A stretch of DNA of 64,000 nucleotides from Flavivirga spongiicola (GCF_030540825.1 NZ_JAUOEO010000001.1:1337001-1401000); one strand, 5' to 3'. Shown: positions 17,014 through 26,912, counted from the stretch's first letter. Notes: generated by a model from the letters alone, not told the origin. Numbers and translations are program-made.

Positions 17014-18459
17014 ATGGAGAAAATTATAGACGAAAATAAACAGGGTGAATCTCTCATCCTCGAACAAAAAGAAGATAACAAACGTAAACTTTTTATTGAA
17101 AGTTATGGGTGCGCTATGAATTTTAGTGATAGTGAAATTGTGGCCTCCATTATGGCAAACCAAGGGTTTAATACAACACAAAATTTAGAAGAAGCCGATT
17201 TGGTTTTGGTAAACACCTGTTCTATTCGAGACAAAGCAGAACAAACTGTACGTAAACGTTTAGAAAAATACAATGCTGTAAAAAGAGCACATAATCCAAA
17301 AATGAAAGTGGGGGTTTTGGGTTGTATGGCAGAACGATTAAAAACAAAATTTCTTGAAGAAGAAAAAATTGTCGATTTGGTTGTTGGGCCAGACGCCTAT
17401 AAAGACTTACCAAACCTTTTAGCAGAAGTTGATGAAGGACGCGACGCTATTAATGTGATTCTTTCAAAAGAAGAAACCTATGGTGATATTTCACCAGTGC
17501 GTTTAAACACTAATGGTGTAACTGCTTTTGTATCTATTACCCGTGGTTGTGATAACATGTGTACTTTTTGTGTGGTGCCTTTTACACGTGGACGTGAGCG
17601 TAGCAGAGATCCGCAAAGTATTCTTGAAGAAGTAAACGATTTATGGGACAAAGGTTTTAAAGAAATCACCTTACTTGGTCAGAATGTAGATAGCTATCTT
17701 TGGTATGGCGGGGGATTGAAAAAAGATTTTGATAAAGCAAGTGACATCCAAAAAGCAAGCTCAGTAAGTTTTTCTAACCTATTAGAACTCTGCGCCAAAG
17801 CACAGCCAAAAATGCGTATTCGTTTTTCCACTTCAAACCCACAGGACTTAACATTGGATGTGATTGAAACCATGGCAAAATACCATAATATTTGTAATCA
17901 TATTCATTTACCTGTTCAGAGTGGCAGTGACCGTATTTTAAAAGAAATGAACCGTTTGCATACACGCAAAGAGTACATGACCTTGATCGACAACATTCGT
18001 CAAATCATTCCTAATTGCGCCATCAGTCAGGATATGATTGTTGGTTTTCCAACAGAAACCGAAGATGATTTTCAAGATACCGTTTCATTGATGAACTATG
18101 TAAAATATAATTTCGGTTATATGTTTACCTATTCAGAACGTCCGGGAACTATGGCTGAACGCAAAATGGAAGATGACATACCTGAGGAAATAAAAAAACG
18201 GAGACTGCAAGATATTGTTGATTTACAACGTGTACACAGTGAGATTAGAACCAAAGAACACCTCAACACTATTGTAGAAGTGTTAATTGAAAAGGAATCT
18301 AAAAAATCTAAATCGCAATGGTCTGGACGTACTTCACAAAATATTGTAGCCGTATTTCCAAAAGAGCATTATAAAATAGGTGAGTTTGTAAACGTAAAGG
18401 TAACAGATTGCACCAGTGCAACGCTTATTGGAGAAGCGATTGGTTTAAGCCCTTCCTAA
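17014..18459 (+). CDS. miaB: tRNA-2-methylthio-N6-dimethylallyladenosine synthase MiaB
   Basis: The 481-residue radical-SAM methylthiotransferase adds the 2-methylthio group to i6A37 of tRNAs. The N-terminal UPF0004 domain has the three cluster cysteines (ESYGCAMN, VNTCSIRDKA, LGCMAER). The radical-SAM motif is CDNMCTFC near residue 187, followed by RGRERSR, and the C-terminal TRAM domain begins around VEVLIEKESKKS. The last residues (LSPS, stop) are encoded by the left end of a GC-rich repeat that follows, so the C-terminus may have been rewritten by a repeat insertion. Confidence 0.97.
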   Translation: MEKIIDENKQGESLILEQKEDNKRKLFIESYGCAMNFSDSEIVASIMANQGFNTTQNLEEADLVLVNTCSIRDKAEQTVRKRLEKYNAVKRAHNPKMKVGVLGCMAERLKTKFLEEEKIVDLVVGPDAYKDLPNLLAEVDEGRDAINVILSKEETYGDISPVRLNTNGVTAFVSITRGCDNMCTFCVVPFTRGRERSRDPQSILEEVNDLWDKGFKEITLLGQNVDSYLWYGGGLKKDFDKASDIQKASSVSFSNLLELCAKAQPKMRIRFSTSNPQDLTLDVIETMAKYHNICNHIHLPVQSGSDRILKEMNRLHTRKEYMTLIDNIRQIIPNCAISQDMIVGFPTETEDDFQDTVSLMNYVKYNFGYMFTYSERPGTMAERKMEDDIPEEIKKRRLQDIVDLQRVHSEIRTKEHLNTIVEVLIEKESKKSKSQWSGRTSQNIVAVFPKEHYKIGEFVNVKVTDCTSATLIGEAIGLSPS

Positions 18460-18492
18460 CCTCTCCTAAGGGGAGGAATTCTTGTTCAAGCA
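18450..18492. repeat. GC-rich palindromic repeat overlapping the miaB stop
   Basis: CCTTCCTAACCTCTCCTAAGGGGAGG straddles the miaB stop codon. It belongs to the same CCTCC/GGAGG family seen at 28291-28320, 53380-53410 and, inside thyA, at 57678-57702. Confidence 0.65.
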
Positions 18493-18566
18493 CAAAAATA
18501 TGATGATGACTCAAAATATAGATAAAATTAACATTTTAAATTTCCCTCTTGGGGATTAAGGGGCTT

Positions 18567-19838
18567 ATGGAATCAGTTCAAGCAATAAAACAACGTTTTG
18601 GTATTATTGGCAATACCCCTTCTCTAAATCGAGCTATTGAAAAAGCGATTCAGGTAGCTCCAACCGATATTTCGGTTCTGGTTACTGGAGAAAGTGGCGT
18701 AGGTAAAGAAAGCATTCCCAAAATAATACACCAATTATCGCACAGAAAGCACAATAAATTTATTGCTGTAAACTGTGGCGCCATTCCAGAAGGCACTATT
18801 GACAGTGAACTTTTTGGTCATGAAAAAGGAGCATTTACAGGAGCAACACAAACCAGGCAAGGCTATTTTGAAGTAGCAGATGGGGGCACTATTTTTCTTG
18901 ATGAAGTAGGCGAACTACCTCTAACGACACAAGTCCGTTTGCTGCGTGTTTTAGAAAATGGTGAGTTTTTAAAAGTAGGTTCCAGTAAGGTTCAAAAAAC
19001 GAATATTCGCATAGTAGCTGCTACCAATGTAAACATGTTTGAAGCTATCGACAAGGATAAGTTTCGTGAAGATCTATTTTATAGGTTAAGCACAGTAGAT
19101 ATACATTTACCTCCGTTACGTGAGCGACGTGAAGATATTCATTTATTGTTTAGGAAATTTGCTAGTGACTTTGCGCTTAAATATAAAATGCCAACTGTTA
19201 AACTAACAGATAATGCCATTCAGGTACTAGCTAAGCATCGTTGGGGCGGTAACATTCGTCAGCTTCGTAATATAGCAGAACAACTATCGGTTTTAGAGCA
19301 AAACCGTACTATAAGTGCTTCAACACTTCAAGGTTATTTACCAAGTTCTGCAGGAACCAATTTACCTGCAGTTATTAAAACTTCAAAATCTGAAAGTGAT
19401 TTTAGTAGTGAGCGTGAGATTTTATATAAAGTTTTATTTGACATGAAAGCTGATTTAAATGATTTGAAAAAGCTTACCATGGAACTCATGAAAAATGGAA
19501 ATACTAAAGATGTTGAAAAAGATAATGAAGGTTTAATTCAAAAAATTTACGGTAAAAATAAAGAGGAAGAAACCATCTATGAAAACAATGTTCAAGAAAC
19601 AGAAGTACTCTCCATACCTGAGCATTCTGTAGACCAAGATGAAATTATTGATATCCAAGATAAATATCATTTTGCTGAAGAGATTCAAGAAGAGGAACCC
19701 TTATCGTTACATGACAAAGAATTAGAATTAATTAAAAAATCGCTTGAACGTCACAGTGGAAAACGTAAATTAGCAGCTGCCGAACTTGGAATTAGCGAAC
19801 GTACTTTATATAGAAAGATTAAACAATATGATCTATAA
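18567..19838 (+). CDS. Sigma-54-dependent transcriptional activator without receiver domain
   Basis: From the ATG at 18567 the product is 423 residues. The AAA+ domain starts almost at once: Walker A GESGVGKES near residue 40, the sigma-54 contact loop GAFTGA near 86, Walker B FLDEVGELPL, and an R-finger region RLSTVDIHLPPLRERREDI. A ~110-residue acidic linker leads to a C-terminal Fis-type helix-turn-helix (LAAAELGISERTLYRKIKQYDL). There is no response-regulator or sensory N-terminus, so control must come from the linker or partner proteins. An upstream TTG frame is not needed. It lies between miaB and lptE, as in related genomes. Confidence 0.93.
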   Translation: MESVQAIKQRFGIIGNTPSLNRAIEKAIQVAPTDISVLVTGESGVGKESIPKIIHQLSHRKHNKFIAVNCGAIPEGTIDSELFGHEKGAFTGATQTRQGYFEVADGGTIFLDEVGELPLTTQVRLLRVLENGEFLKVGSSKVQKTNIRIVAATNVNMFEAIDKDKFREDLFYRLSTVDIHLPPLRERREDIHLLFRKFASDFALKYKMPTVKLTDNAIQVLAKHRWGGNIRQLRNIAEQLSVLEQNRTISASTLQGYLPSSAGTNLPAVIKTSKSESDFSSEREILYKVLFDMKADLNDLKKLTMELMKNGNTKDVEKDNEGLIQKIYGKNKEEETIYENNVQETEVLSIPEHSVDQDEIIDIQDKYHFAEEIQEEEPLSLHDKELELIKKSLERHSGKRKLAAAELGISERTLYRKIKQYDL

Positions 19839-19848
19839 ATTAGTTAGC

Positions 19849-19880
19849 AGTGTTCAGTGTTCAGTGTTCAGTGTTCAGTA
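19849..19880. repeat. Heptanucleotide tandem repeat (GTTCAGT)n
   Basis: Four or more perfect copies of the 7-mer GTTCAGT (AGTGTTCAGTGTTCAGT...) follow the sigma-54 activator gene. Other period-7 arrays occur at 22455-22476 (GCTAAAA) and 41331-41356 (TTACTGG). Confidence 0.8.
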
Positions 19881-19934
19881 AATAGTTAAAATTATAACAT
19901 TATAAAAAAGTAACCGTTTTAAAAATAAATTAAT

Positions 19935-20092
19935 TGTCACACTGAGTACTTAGGCTTTAGCTTGTCTTGAGCATTATCGAAATATAAAATGTTTTTTATA
20001 TTGAAGATACCTGGCGAAGCTTAACGAAAGGCTCGGCATAAACTAAAGTCGAAGTATGGCAAATAAAAAACAATAGGAATAAACACATGAAA
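19935..20092 (+). repeat. TCGAAG-type repeat plus leader repeat reaching the lptE start
   Basis: The region holds CACTGAGTACTTAGG...TTATCGAAATA and, at 20031-20092, GGCATAAACTAAAGTCGAAGTAT followed by a leader ending AATAAACACATGAAA. The distance from GTCGAAGTAT to the ATG equals that in leader unit 2 upstream of gldN (4292-4348, minus strand). The final ATG is the lptE start. Confidence 0.65.
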
Positions 20093-20590
20093 TACATAAA
20101 GTATATTTTTATATTATTAGCCAGTTTGACTCTTTCAGGTTGTGGTGCTTACTCATTTACAGGTGTAAAAACTGGAGATGCTAAAACATTCCAGGTTAAC
20201 CGTTTTGAAAACACATCGTTATTAATTGAACCTGGTTTAGACAGAGATTTCAAATTAGCTCTTGAAGATTTAATACAAAACCAAACCAATTTAGGGTTAG
20301 TTCCTTCAAATGGTGATTTGATTTATGAAGGTGAAATAACAAATTATAGAATTTCACCAACGACGGCAACCTCACAAAATACAGCAGCCCAAAATAGGTT
20401 AACCATTGGTGTTAAGGTTCGTTTTTATAATAGATTGAATGAAGAAGAAGATTTAGATCAATCTTTTTCATTTTTTTATGATTACCCAGGGAGCTCACAA
20501 TTAGTTGGCGGGCAAAAAACAACGGCTCATGAAGAAATTTTTGAGCGCCTTACTCAAGATATTATTAATGCAACACTAGCAAGATGGTAA
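20087..20590 (+). CDS. lptE: LPS-assembly lipoprotein LptE
   Basis: The 167-residue outer-membrane lipoprotein has a signal peptide MKYIKYIFILLASLTLSGC with lipobox LSGC, then GAYSFTGVKTGDAKTFQV. The mature domain has the LptE order: a long helix region (RDFKLALEDLIQNQTNLGL) and strands such as LIYEGEITNYRISPT and LTIGVKVRFYN. LptE plugs the LptD barrel that inserts lipopolysaccharide. It is followed 4 bp later by the TPR protein gene and then secG, a standard flavobacterial order. Its start codon lies at the end of a repeat leader. Confidence 0.9.
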   Translation: MKYIKYIFILLASLTLSGCGAYSFTGVKTGDAKTFQVNRFENTSLLIEPGLDRDFKLALEDLIQNQTNLGLVPSNGDLIYEGEITNYRISPTTATSQNTAAQNRLTIGVKVRFYNRLNEEEDLDQSFSFFYDYPGSSQLVGGQKTTAHEEIFERLTQDIINATLARW

Positions 20591-20594
20591 CCAG

Positions 20595-21554
20595 ATGAAT
20601 TCGACAGATTTCGTAAACATATTACAACATCCGCATACTATAACGCATCAACAAACTGAGGCTGTAAAATCTGTTATAGATGAATTTCCTTATTTCCAAC
20701 CAGCTCGTGCTGTATTTCTTAAAGGCTTAAAAAATGAAAGTAGCTTTAAATATAATCAAGAACTTAAAACAACAGCCGCCTACACAACAGATCGAAGTAT
20801 TTTGTTTGATTTTATTACATCGGAAGCATTCATCCAAAATGAAATTTCACAATTCATAAAACAAAACATAGCGCATCTAAAAGACATAGATGTTACAGTT
20901 GAAGATATTTCGGTTAACAAAAGTGTCAAAATAGACCATACATTAAAACAACAAATTAAAGACACCATAGGAGTACTAGATCCATCACTATTTCAACCCA
21001 AAGAAGAACGTCCTAAAAAAACAGCTAATTTTATTTTAGATGACACTGAAATTATCGAAGAGACTACTAAGGAAACAAAAACACAAGAAGCATCAATTAG
21101 CGATATACTAAGTCTGGGCAAACCTCTTCAATTTGATAAAAGAGAAACCCATTCTTTTAACGAATGGTTAAAATTAGCACGTTTTAAACCTATAGAAAGA
21201 AACGAAAATAAAAGCATAGAAAATAAGACAGAACCTGTAGAAGAAGATAAATCGTCTAAAGCTATAGATAAGGCCAAAAAGTTTGAGCTTATTGATCAAT
21301 TCATTACAAAAAACCCAAAGATAAACCCTTTTAAATCTACGATTACAAAAGGCAATCTTGCAAAAGCACAAATGATACAACCTGAAGCCTTAATGACTGA
21401 GACTTTAGCTCGTATTTATGTTGAACAAAAAAACTACAAAAAAGCAATTCAATCTTATAAAGTTTTAAGTTTGAAATATCCAGAAAAAAGTGGTTTCTTT
21501 GCAAACCAAATTAAGGCGGTAGAACAATTACAAGAACAAAATAATACAGAATAA
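20595..21554 (+). CDS. TPR-containing protein of unknown function
   Basis: The 319-residue protein has no signal peptide. The N-terminal ~100 residues are helical (QTEAVKSVIDEFPYFQPARAVFLKGL), the middle is acidic, Lys-rich and probably disordered (about 130-230), and the C-terminus carries one clear TPR-like helix pair (ALMTETLARIYVEQKNYKKAIQSYKVLSLKYPEK). It sits between lptE (4 bp) and secG (stop and start overlap by 1 bp, TAATG), so the three are co-translated. The linkage with envelope biogenesis genes is conserved in the group; the function is not known to me. Confidence 0.8.
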   Translation: MNSTDFVNILQHPHTITHQQTEAVKSVIDEFPYFQPARAVFLKGLKNESSFKYNQELKTTAAYTTDRSILFDFITSEAFIQNEISQFIKQNIAHLKDIDVTVEDISVNKSVKIDHTLKQQIKDTIGVLDPSLFQPKEERPKKTANFILDDTEIIEETTKETKTQEASISDILSLGKPLQFDKRETHSFNEWLKLARFKPIERNENKSIENKTEPVEEDKSSKAIDKAKKFELIDQFITKNPKINPFKSTITKGNLAKAQMIQPEALMTETLARIYVEQKNYKKAIQSYKVLSLKYPEKSGFFANQIKAVEQLQEQNNTE

Positions 21555-21916
21555 TGAGTACGTTTACAATATTTTTAGCATTAATTGTAGTAGTAGCATT
21601 TTTACTAATTGTAGTAATTATGGTGCAGAACCCTAAAGGCGGTGGATTATCATCATCTTTTGGTGGCGGTGGTACACAACAATTAGGTGGTGTAAAAAAG
21701 ACAACTGACTTTTTAGATAAAAGCACATGGACTTTAGCAACCCTATTATTAGTTTTAATATTAGCTTCTAATATAGCAATTAACAGAGGGGGAGAAAATG
21801 TAGATTCAAAGGCTTTAGACCAGGATGCTGCAACAAATGCTCCTGCTCTACCAGCTCCATTGCCAACAACTAATGACGCTGCAACTGCAACACCGGCAGA
21901 TTCTACAGGACAATAA
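21554..21916 (+). CDS. secG: Preprotein translocase subunit SecG
   Basis: The product is 120 residues. Two transmembrane helices (about 4-22 and 57-75) flank the conserved cytoplasmic loop VMVQNPKGGGLSSSFGGGG...TTDFLDKSTW. SecG joins SecYE to assist protein export. The C-terminal ~40 residues are an Ala/Pro/Thr/Asp-rich extension (DAATNAPALPAPLPTT...) found in Bacteroidota SecG. It is translationally coupled to the TPR gene and followed by a strong terminator. Confidence 0.95.
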   Translation: MSTFTIFLALIVVVAFLLIVVIMVQNPKGGGLSSSFGGGGTQQLGGVKKTTDFLDKSTWTLATLLLVLILASNIAINRGGENVDSKALDQDAATNAPALPAPLPTTNDAATATPADSTGQ

Positions 21917-21934
21917 TTTTACTTAATAAAAAAA

Positions 21935-21969
21935 CAAAAAATGCCAGCTTTATAAGTTGGCATTTTTTG
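21935..21969 (+). terminator. Rho-independent terminator after secG
   Basis: Stem CAAAAAATGCCAGCTT / AAGTTGGCATTTTTTG with a TAT loop and one G-U pair; T-run on the 3' side. It lies 19 bp after the secG stop. Confidence 0.9.
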
Positions 21970-22003
21970 TTTCTGGCGGTCTCATATAAGTAGGTCTGCA
22001 AGT

Positions 22004-22045
22004 TTGTCAGTTATTTAGTATTGGCACATTTTTAGTATAACCCTT
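22004..22045 (+). promoter_or_regulatory. Candidate regulatory element upstream of groES
   Basis: TTTGTCAGTTATTTAGTATTGGCAC followed by ATTTTTAGTATAAC lies 45-86 bp before the groES ATG. TTGGCAC resembles the -24 box of sigma-54 promoters, but the matching -12 TTGC is poor (TAGT). The TGTCA...TTGGCA pair could equally be a heat-shock element. Function not shown. Confidence 0.35.
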
Positions 22046-22089
22046 AAACATTAATAAATATCATTCAATTAATTAAAAAAATATAACAA

Positions 22090-22365
22090 ATGGCATTAAA
22101 CATTAAACCATTAGCAGACCGTGTTCTTATTGAACCTGCTGCAGCCGAAACTACAACGGCATCAGGGATTATTATTCCGGATAACGCAAAAGAAAAACCA
22201 CAAAAAGGGAACGTAGTTGCTGCTGGAAAAGGCACAAAAGATGAGCCTATTACTGTAAAAGTTGGTGATACTGTTTTATATGGAAAATATGCTGGTACCG
22301 AACTTAAACTCGAAGGTAAAGATTATTTAATCATGCGCGAAAGCGATATACTTGCTATTATATAA
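22090..22365 (+). CDS. groES: Co-chaperonin GroES
   Basis: The 91-residue protein is a full-length Hsp10: [26 protein letters not shown] with the mobile loop at ~16-32, and [33 protein letters not shown] at the end. It caps the GroEL cavity during folding. It is followed by groEL after 114 bp that contains GCTAAAA-type tandem repeats, an unusually repeat-loaded spacer for this operon. Confidence 0.98.
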   Translation: MALNIKPLADRVLIEPAAAETTTASGIIIPDNAKEKPQKGNVVAAGKGTKDEPITVKVGDTVLYGKYAGTELKLEGKDYLIMRESDILAII

Positions 22366-22367
22366 AT

Positions 22368-24114
<1,747 letters not shown>

Positions 24115-24152
24115 GTCAATCGGTCGAGAGTATCGACACGTTAAATTATATT

Positions 24153-24187
24153 AAAAACGCCTCAACTTATTTTGAGGCGTTTTTTGG
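24153..24187 (+). terminator. Rho-independent terminator after groEL
   Basis: Stem AAAAACGCCTCAA / TTGAGGCGTTTTT with a 6-nt loop and a T-run, 38 bp past the groEL stop. A second hairpin (ATTAGTAGT ... ACTACTAAT) follows near 24219-24253. Confidence 0.9.
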
Positions 24188-24403
24188 TTTAATTTTTTGA
24201 GTTTATTTAATGTGTATGATTAGTAGTAGTTGCTAAAACTAAACTACTAATATATCATGTTGTTTTAAAAATACCATAAGTGTATTAAAGTGTAAATTTA
24301 AATTTTTTGGGTGTATATGTATTTGCCCCCTTTAACTACTTCCATACTAATTTCATAGTCACCAGAAATAATAATTACTTACACAAACTGTTAGTAACTG
24401 GTT

Positions 24404-24805
24404 TTATTTAAAGTTTTCTGATAATCGTTTTAAAACTTTAATTGCCTTATCTGAATCATTTTTATCAATAAAGATGTGGTCGTGATAATACCCCGCAATT
24501 ACATTACAACTAATATGATTTTTTGCCAATTCTGTTGAAAATATAGCGGTCAATCCAACAGCTTCAAGAGAAGAATGAATCATTAGTGTTATCCAAGAAG
24601 CAATGTAATCATAGCTATAATTTAATTCATCTGCCTTATTTTTTGCAAGTACTATAGTAATTCCTTCTTTTTCTTTGAATTCACAGATTGTAATATTCCT
24701 ATCAATTTCATTTAAGTTCTGAACCGATACAAAAACATATTCTCCATCATTAAGTTTCGGTGTCATTCCCTTAATTAACTCTTTAAGATTCTTTTCTCCA
24801 GTCAT
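24404..24805 (-). CDS. ACT-domain protein
   Basis: From the ATG at 24805 the product is 133 residues: [28 protein letters not shown], an [15 protein letters not shown] segment, and then [35 protein letters not shown], the ligand-binding turn of ACT domains. Such stand-alone ACT proteins are thought to bind amino acids; no enzyme domain is present. The start overlaps the stop of the upstream membrane-protein gene (ATGA), which supports this start over the longer frame beginning at 24904. It belongs to a small accessory block next to the groE operon. Confidence 0.85.
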   Translation of the reverse strand: MTGEKNLKELIKGMTPKLNDGEYVFVSVQNLNEIDRNITICEFKEKEGITIVLAKNKADELNYSYDYIASWITLMIHSSLEAVGLTAIFSTELAKNHISCNVIAGYYHDHIFIDKNDSDKAIKVLKRLSENFK

Positions 24806-25038
24806 TTTCTCATATGCTTTATCAATGAAGCTAGTGATACAACTGTCCACACCCCTTCTAATATAATAAAAGGAAAATAATTCATTAGTATGGACGCTAA
24901 ACAAGCTAAACTAGCCCCAACTAGATTTAATAGAATAAAAGTTAAATTATTCTTATCCAATCTATCAAATATATTTAGTGCATAAGCCAGCAGTATTTGA
25001 AATACCCCTAAAAACCCTACCCTGTCTATAGCGTTCAT
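24802..25038 (-). CDS. CBU_0592-type small membrane protein
   Basis: The product is 78 residues from the ATG at 25038. Three hydrophobic stretches (about 5-19, 25-43, 46-70: [53 protein letters not shown]) match the CBU_0592-like family of small membrane proteins of unknown function. It is translationally coupled to the ACT-domain gene through ATGA, suggesting a sensor or transport pair (inference). Confidence 0.75.
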   Translation of the reverse strand: MNAIDRVGFLGVFQILLAYALNIFDRLDKNNLTFILLNLVGASLACLASILMNYFPFIILEGVWTVVSLASLIKHMRK

Positions 25039-25180
25039 ATCTTTAACTTGTAGTCGACAATATATAAACACAATTGCGTTTATTTCTCTTTCAAATGTAA
25101 CAGTTTTAAAACATATTTTCTATAAAAAGAAACAGGCTTTATAGCATTTAAACCTGTGACGTCAATAGTCTTATATAAGA

Positions 25181-25286
25181 ATAGTTGTGTTGGTTTAGTA
25201 ATAAAGTAAGTAAATGCAAATCGAATAGAAAACCTAGAAAGATTGTCCTAAGCAGGCTTGCACCAGCAAATATTTTTATATGCTAT
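25181..25286 (+). repeat. Cassette-like ~105-bp repeat, copy A
   Basis: The order of blocks is TAGTTGTGTTGG, then GTAAATGCAAAT, CGAATAGAAAACC, then AGCAGGCTTGCACCAGCAAAT. The same blocks in the same order occur in copy B (26781-26912) and, reversed, in copy C (61403-61503). It lies 15 bp beyond the stop codon of the TrxR-like gene. Confidence 0.65.
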
Positions 25287-25300
25287 TATGTGCTCTTTTA

Positions 25301-26212
25301 TTATTCGAATTCTTCTTCAATCATTTCTTTATTAATCACAACCCCTGAGATGTTACCTGCGTATACTGCATTTGCAACCGAACGCATAGGTGTCGTGTTG
25401 TCTCCACAAGCATATATTCCATAAACATTTGTTTTCTGAAAATCATCTACTTCAATATATCCTTGTTCAGTCATTTCGCAACCTAATTGAAAAGGAATGT
25501 CCGAATGCTGAATAAAAGGTATTTTTGAATACACTGCTTTTATTGAATGTTTTGTGCCGTTTTTAAATAATATATTTTCTAGATGACCATTCTTATGTTC
25601 GAAGCGGTCAATTTCAGTTTCAATAATCTTAATGTTATGCTTGGTTAGCTTTTTTGTCTGCTCTTCTGTTAAGGTTGATTTTCCATTAGTAAAAAGCGTT
25701 AAATCTTTAGTCCAATTATTTATCATTTTAGAGAACTCAAAACCATAGTCTCCATTTCCTAATATTCCCGTTTTCTCATTTCGCACTTCATATCCGTGGC
25801 AGTATGGGCAATGAATAATAGAAACCCCCCAACATTCTGAAAAGCCAGAAATACCAGGTAAAATATCTTTAATTCCTGTTGCAATGACGAGTTTTTTAGA
25901 AGTAAATGTTTTTTTCGATTGTGTCGTAATTTCAAATCCATTTTTTGTTTTTGTTCCAGCTATTGCAAGTCCATCATAGAAGGAAACAGTTTTGTATTTC
26001 TCTACTTGTTGTCGTGCAATAGAAGAAACTTCTTTTGGTGTTTTTCCATCATTAGTCAGGAAGTTTTGAGAATGAGGTGTTTGTCGGTTGCATGGCTTAC
26101 CACTATCAATTATTAGGGTTTTTCTTAATGATCTCCCTAACGCCAATGCAGCAGAAAGTCCTGCATAACTTCCTCCTATGATTATTGCATCAAAATCTTT
26201 ATTTTCTGTCAT
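25301..26212 (-). CDS. Thioredoxin-reductase-like NAD(P)/FAD oxidoreductase
   Basis: From the ATG at 26212 the product is 303 residues: FAD-binding IIIGGSYAGLSAALALGRS at ~10-28, a GYEV-adjacent CPYC disulfide motif (HCPYCHGYEV) near 137, an NAD(P) fold GILGNGDYGFEFS, and the second FAD motif YACGDNTTPMRSVANAVYAG. This is the TrxR/AhpF-like group with a redox-active cysteine pair; the natural partner is unknown. The longer frame from 26296 adds a hydrophobic stretch, but the FAD motif position favours 26212. Divergent to the Fur-family regulator 159 bp away, which may control it. A cassette-like repeat follows its 3' end. Confidence 0.85.
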   Translation of the reverse strand: MTENKDFDAIIIGGSYAGLSAALALGRSLRKTLIIDSGKPCNRQTPHSQNFLTNDGKTPKEVSSIARQQVEKYKTVSFYDGLAIAGTKTKNGFEITTQSKKTFTSKKLVIATGIKDILPGISGFSECWGVSIIHCPYCHGYEVRNEKTGILGNGDYGFEFSKMINNWTKDLTLFTNGKSTLTEEQTKKLTKHNIKIIETEIDRFEHKNGHLENILFKNGTKHSIKAVYSKIPFIQHSDIPFQLGCEMTEQGYIEVDDFQKTNVYGIYACGDNTTPMRSVANAVYAGNISGVVINKEMIEEEFE

Positions 26213-26371
26213 TTTATTAGATTTATTAATTGTTATTAATGAAAAAGGTAAAACCAATGTTGTCAAAATCAAACTATTTTGTTTTTTGAATTTCAATCTT
26301 GTTGTATTTTTCGATCCATATTTTAGGCAAAGTTATAAATATTTTTTATTATTGCAACAAAGTCGCATTAA

Positions 26372-26746
26372 ATGAAAAGAAGAAATACAGAATCTACAAA
26401 TGAAATATATGCATTGCTAAAAAATTCCAACTCAGCTTTAAGCCATGATATGATTCAGAAAAAAATGTCAATTAGCACAGATAGAGCTACCATTTATCGA
26501 GTTCTTAATCGTTTTTGTGAAGACAAAATTGTTCACAAAGTTATTGGAGATGATGGAAAGCAATATTTTGCTTTTTGTGTTAACTGTCAAGAGAAGAAAC
26601 ACAAACATAATCACTTTCATTTTAGATGTATCCTTTGTGGAAAAGTAGAGTGTCTAGAGTCTGAGATAAAAATAGCTTTACCAAAAGATTATGTTTTTAA
26701 AAATTTAAATGGTGTAATATCTGGGGTTTGTTCAAATTGCGTCTAA
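26372..26746 (+). CDS. Fur-family transcriptional regulator
   Basis: The 124-residue protein has an N-terminal winged helix (ALLKNSNSALSHDMIQKKM...DRATIYRVLNRFCEDKIVHKVI) and a C-terminal metal-binding part: HKHNHFHFRCILCGKVECLE and GVCSNCV, i.e. two CxxC pairs for structural zinc plus a His cluster. Fur relatives sense iron, zinc, manganese or peroxide; which one is not decidable. It is divergent from the flavoprotein gene. The metal module at 27064-31115 is close by, though a repeat-laden gap intervenes. Confidence 0.88.
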   Translation: MKRRNTESTNEIYALLKNSNSALSHDMIQKKMSISTDRATIYRVLNRFCEDKIVHKVIGDDGKQYFAFCVNCQEKKHKHNHFHFRCILCGKVECLESEIKIALPKDYVFKNLNGVISGVCSNCV

Positions 26747-26780
26747 CGTGAATTTGTGTACAAACTCACTGGTTTGCATA

Positions 26781-26912
26781 TGGTTTGTTGCGTGTTTAAA
26801 ACACCAAATTTATCAAAAAAACAGAAGTCAAATAGAAAAATCCCTGTCTGCCGACAGGCAAGCACATGGGCTTTAAGTGAGCAGGCTTTCTCTAGCAAAT
26901 AATTTAATACGA
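26781..26912 (+). repeat. Cassette-like repeat, copy B (with inserted GC palindrome)
   Basis: Blocks TTGTTGCGTGTTTAAAACACC, AAATAGAAAAATCC and AGCAGGCTTTCTCTAGCAAAT parallel copies A and C. The central variable part has taken up CCTGTCTGCCGACAGGCA (26843-26860), a palindrome seen elsewhere at 55327 and 60200. On the Fur-gene side the sequence GTCTAAC overlaps that gene's stop codon. Confidence 0.6.

Noticed and set aside
19849..19880. Possible CRISPR array
   Set aside because: The units are 7 bp without spacers, and there are no cas genes; it is a simple tandem repeat.
25185..25424. 79-residue ORF after the CBU_0592 gene
   Set aside because: Its sequence is the cassette-like repeat copy A plus antisense of the flavoprotein gene.
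24404..26912. A true integron
   Set aside because: No integrase gene or attI-type site is in the window and the repeats were not shown to fold as attC; only the arrangement is similar.
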